NCBI RefSeq assembly: GCF_031844685.1
Contig: NZ_CP134605.1
Location: forward strand, 6,682,501-6,746,500
Origin: Streptomyces sp. ITFR-21
Lineage (GTDB): Bacteria; Actinomycetota; Actinomycetes; Streptomycetales; Streptomycetaceae
Reading direction: 5' to 3'
DNA length: 64,000 nucleotides
Both the position numbers and the translations under genes were made by a program. Positions 62,915 to 64,000 of the stretch are shown piece by piece; position 1 is the first letter of the stretch; each line of letters opens with the position of its first letter. The notes under the pieces were generated by a model that was not told the origin of the DNA, did no database searches, and saw only the letters and a program-made list of their open reading frames with translations.

Positions 62915-63718
62915 TCACAGCACGCGGCTGAGGAATTCGCGGGTACGCGGATGGCTCGGATCGGTGAGCACCTGACCGGGCGCTCCCTGCTCGACCACCT
63001 TCCCGCCGTCGAGGAAGACGGCGGTGTCGGCGACCTCGCGGGCGAAGGCGATCTCGTGGGTGACGACGATGAGGGTGGTACCGCTGGTCGCCAGGTCCTT
63101 GATGACGGCCAGCACCTCGCCGACGAGTTCCGGGTCCAGTGCCGAGGTCGGCTCGTCGAAGAGGATGACCCCGGGCTCCAGGGCCAGTGCGCGGGCGATG
63201 GCGACCCGCTGCTGCTGCCCGCCGGACAGCTGCCGCGGGTAGGCGCCGGCCTTGTCGGCCAGCCCCACCCGCTCCAGCAGCGTGCGGGCCTGCTCCTGTG
63301 CTCCGGCCTTGCTCTTGCGGCGGGTCGCCACCGGGGCGGCGGCCACGTTGTCGAGCACGGTCAGGTGCGGGAAGAGGTTGAAGTTCTGGAAGACGAAGCC
63401 GATCCGGCTGCGCTGGGCGAGGATCGCCCGCTCGCTCAGCTCCTTGAGCCGGCCGCGGTGGTGCCGGACCCCGATCGGCTCGTCGCCGACACTGACATGG
63501 CCGATGTCGAGCTTCTCCAGGTGGTTGATGACCCGCAGCAGGGTGGACTTCCCGGAGCCGGACGGGCCGAGGATAGCGGTGACCTCCCCGGCCGGTACGG
63601 TCAGGTCGATACCCGCCAGCACCTGCTGGGTGCCGTACCACTTGTGGGCGTTGTGCACGGTCACCGCGACCGCGTCGGGCCGCGCGTCCACCACGGCGCG
63701 CTTCGTGGAGCCGCTCAT
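62915..63718 (-). CDS. amino-acid ABC transporter ATP-binding protein
   Basis: This 267-residue ATPase has Walker A G-P-S-G-S-G-K-S-T at 51-59, the Q-loop F-V-F-Q-N-F-N-L near 102-109, signature L-S-G-G-Q-Q-Q-R near 163-170, Walker B V-I-L-F-D-E-P near 184-190 and the switch His in V-V-T-H-E. It clearly belongs to the polar amino-acid uptake (PAAT) class. Its ATG overlaps the stop of the permease gene (ATGA), coupling the two. Confidence 0.94.
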   Translation of the reverse strand: MSGSTKRAVVDARPDAVAVTVHNAHKWYGTQQVLAGIDLTVPAGEVTAILGPSGSGKSTLLRVINHLEKLDIGHVSVGDEPIGVRHHRGRLKELSERAILAQRSRIGFVFQNFNLFPHLTVLDNVAAAPVATRRKSKAGAQEQARTLLERVGLADKAGAYPRQLSGGQQQRVAIARALALEPGVILFDEPTSALDPELVGEVLAVIKDLATSGTTLIVVTHEIAFAREVADTAVFLDGGKVVEQGAPGQVLTDPSHPRTREFLSRVL

Positions 63719-64000
63719 CCGATCGATCCGATCTCGATCCGCGCCCGGAGGTTTTCCACCGCGGTGCGCAGCTTCTGCAGGGGCGTGGGCGGTACGGTGC
63801 GCAGCGCGCCACGGGAGAAGTAGCGCTCCACGTAGAACTGGATCACCGAGATGACGCTGGTCAGGATCACGTACCAGACGGTGGCCACCAGCAGCAGCGG
63901 CACGATGTCGCTGGGGTAGGTGCTGCCGAGCGTCTGCACCCGGCCGAACAGGTCGAGCAGGGAGACGTAGAAGACCAGCGAGGTGCCCTTGACCAGGCCG
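63715..64000 (-). CDS. amino-acid ABC transporter permease, 3' part (5' end outside window)
   Basis: Ninety-four C-terminal residues of a PAAT permease are visible, from G-L-V-K-G-T-S-L-V-F-Y to G-S-I-G. They contain part of the inner-membrane-loop contact motif (K-G-T-S-L) and the last membrane helix near V-W-Y-V-I-L-T-S-V-I-S-V-I. A start inside the window is not meaningful, since the frame runs on beyond 64000. It overlaps the ATPase gene by four bases; further transporter genes probably follow upstream on this strand. Confidence 0.9.
   Translation of the reverse strand, partial: GLVKGTSLVFYVSLLDLFGRVQTLGSTYPSDIVPLLLVATVWYVILTSVISVIQFYVERYFSRGALRTVPPTPLQKLRTAVENLRARIEIGSIG

Overview
The window is very GC-rich with strong third-position GC bias, frequent GTG starts and many leaderless starts. 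It carries actinobacterial marker genes (DUF5999, an FtsR-type MerR protein, a GarA-like FHA protein, CebR-type operators) and fits a Streptomyces-like member of the Streptomycetaceae. Assignment below family level cannot be made from the sequence alone.

Layout. 1-1435: 3' part of a 23S rRNA gene, 5S rRNA and a rho-independent terminator. 1504-11752: an old conserved actinobacterial block comprising a CDP-alcohol phosphatidyltransferase (cardiolipin-synthase type), a mannose-1-phosphate guanylyltransferase with a degenerate mutase domain, DUF881-Sbp-DUF881 membrane proteins, a zinc-ribbon FHA protein, FtsR, a bifunctional nuclease, a second MerR regulator, DNA polymerase IV and a PRC-barrel protein. 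11905-15077: a tandem glycine riboswitch in front of gcvP. 15258-23855: DUF5999, a glutamate-cysteine ligase-like enzyme, a VWA/substrate-binding protein, a CPBP protease, PhzF, and PadR and LacI regulators. 24047-26350: a secreted GH3 beta-glucosidase. 26533-34622: a flavin/vitamin-B6-flavoured stretch with PdxH, three EamA transporters, a MocR regulator divergent from an FMN-binding protein, a frameshifted PaiB-like gene, and a LysR regulator. 34611-46020: mixed housekeeping (Rieske protein, HipA-like kinase plus DUF3037, FabG and SDR, Ung, a Gfo/Idh oxidoreductase, Lnt, DoxX, a histidine phosphatase, a disulfide flavoprotein). 46160-47622: a decayed region. 47691-51909: a GH74 xyloglucanase with CBM2 and a GH6 cellulase, each behind a perfect CebR operator. 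51910-54517: mostly decayed DNA around a divergent SDR/TetR pair and an ABC-transporter remnant. 54518-64000 (minus strand): four LLM-class flavin monooxygenases, a Cys-Cys leader peptide, a GNAT acetyltransferase, a sarcosine-oxidase-like flavoenzyme and a polar amino-acid ABC transporter that runs off the window.

How the parts work together. GH3, GH74 and GH6 form a plant cell-wall polysaccharide capability; the last two are probably released from CebR by cello-oligosaccharides. The terminal cluster looks like an import, N-acetylation and monooxygenation route for an organosulfur amino acid, resembling the Bacillus ytmI/cmo/sna logic. A short leader peptide ending Cys-Cys-Arg suggests cysteine-responsive attenuation. 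This is the most interesting system in the window, and its substrate is not determined by the sequence. No CRISPR array, complete insertion sequence, integrase or complete tRNA gene was seen.
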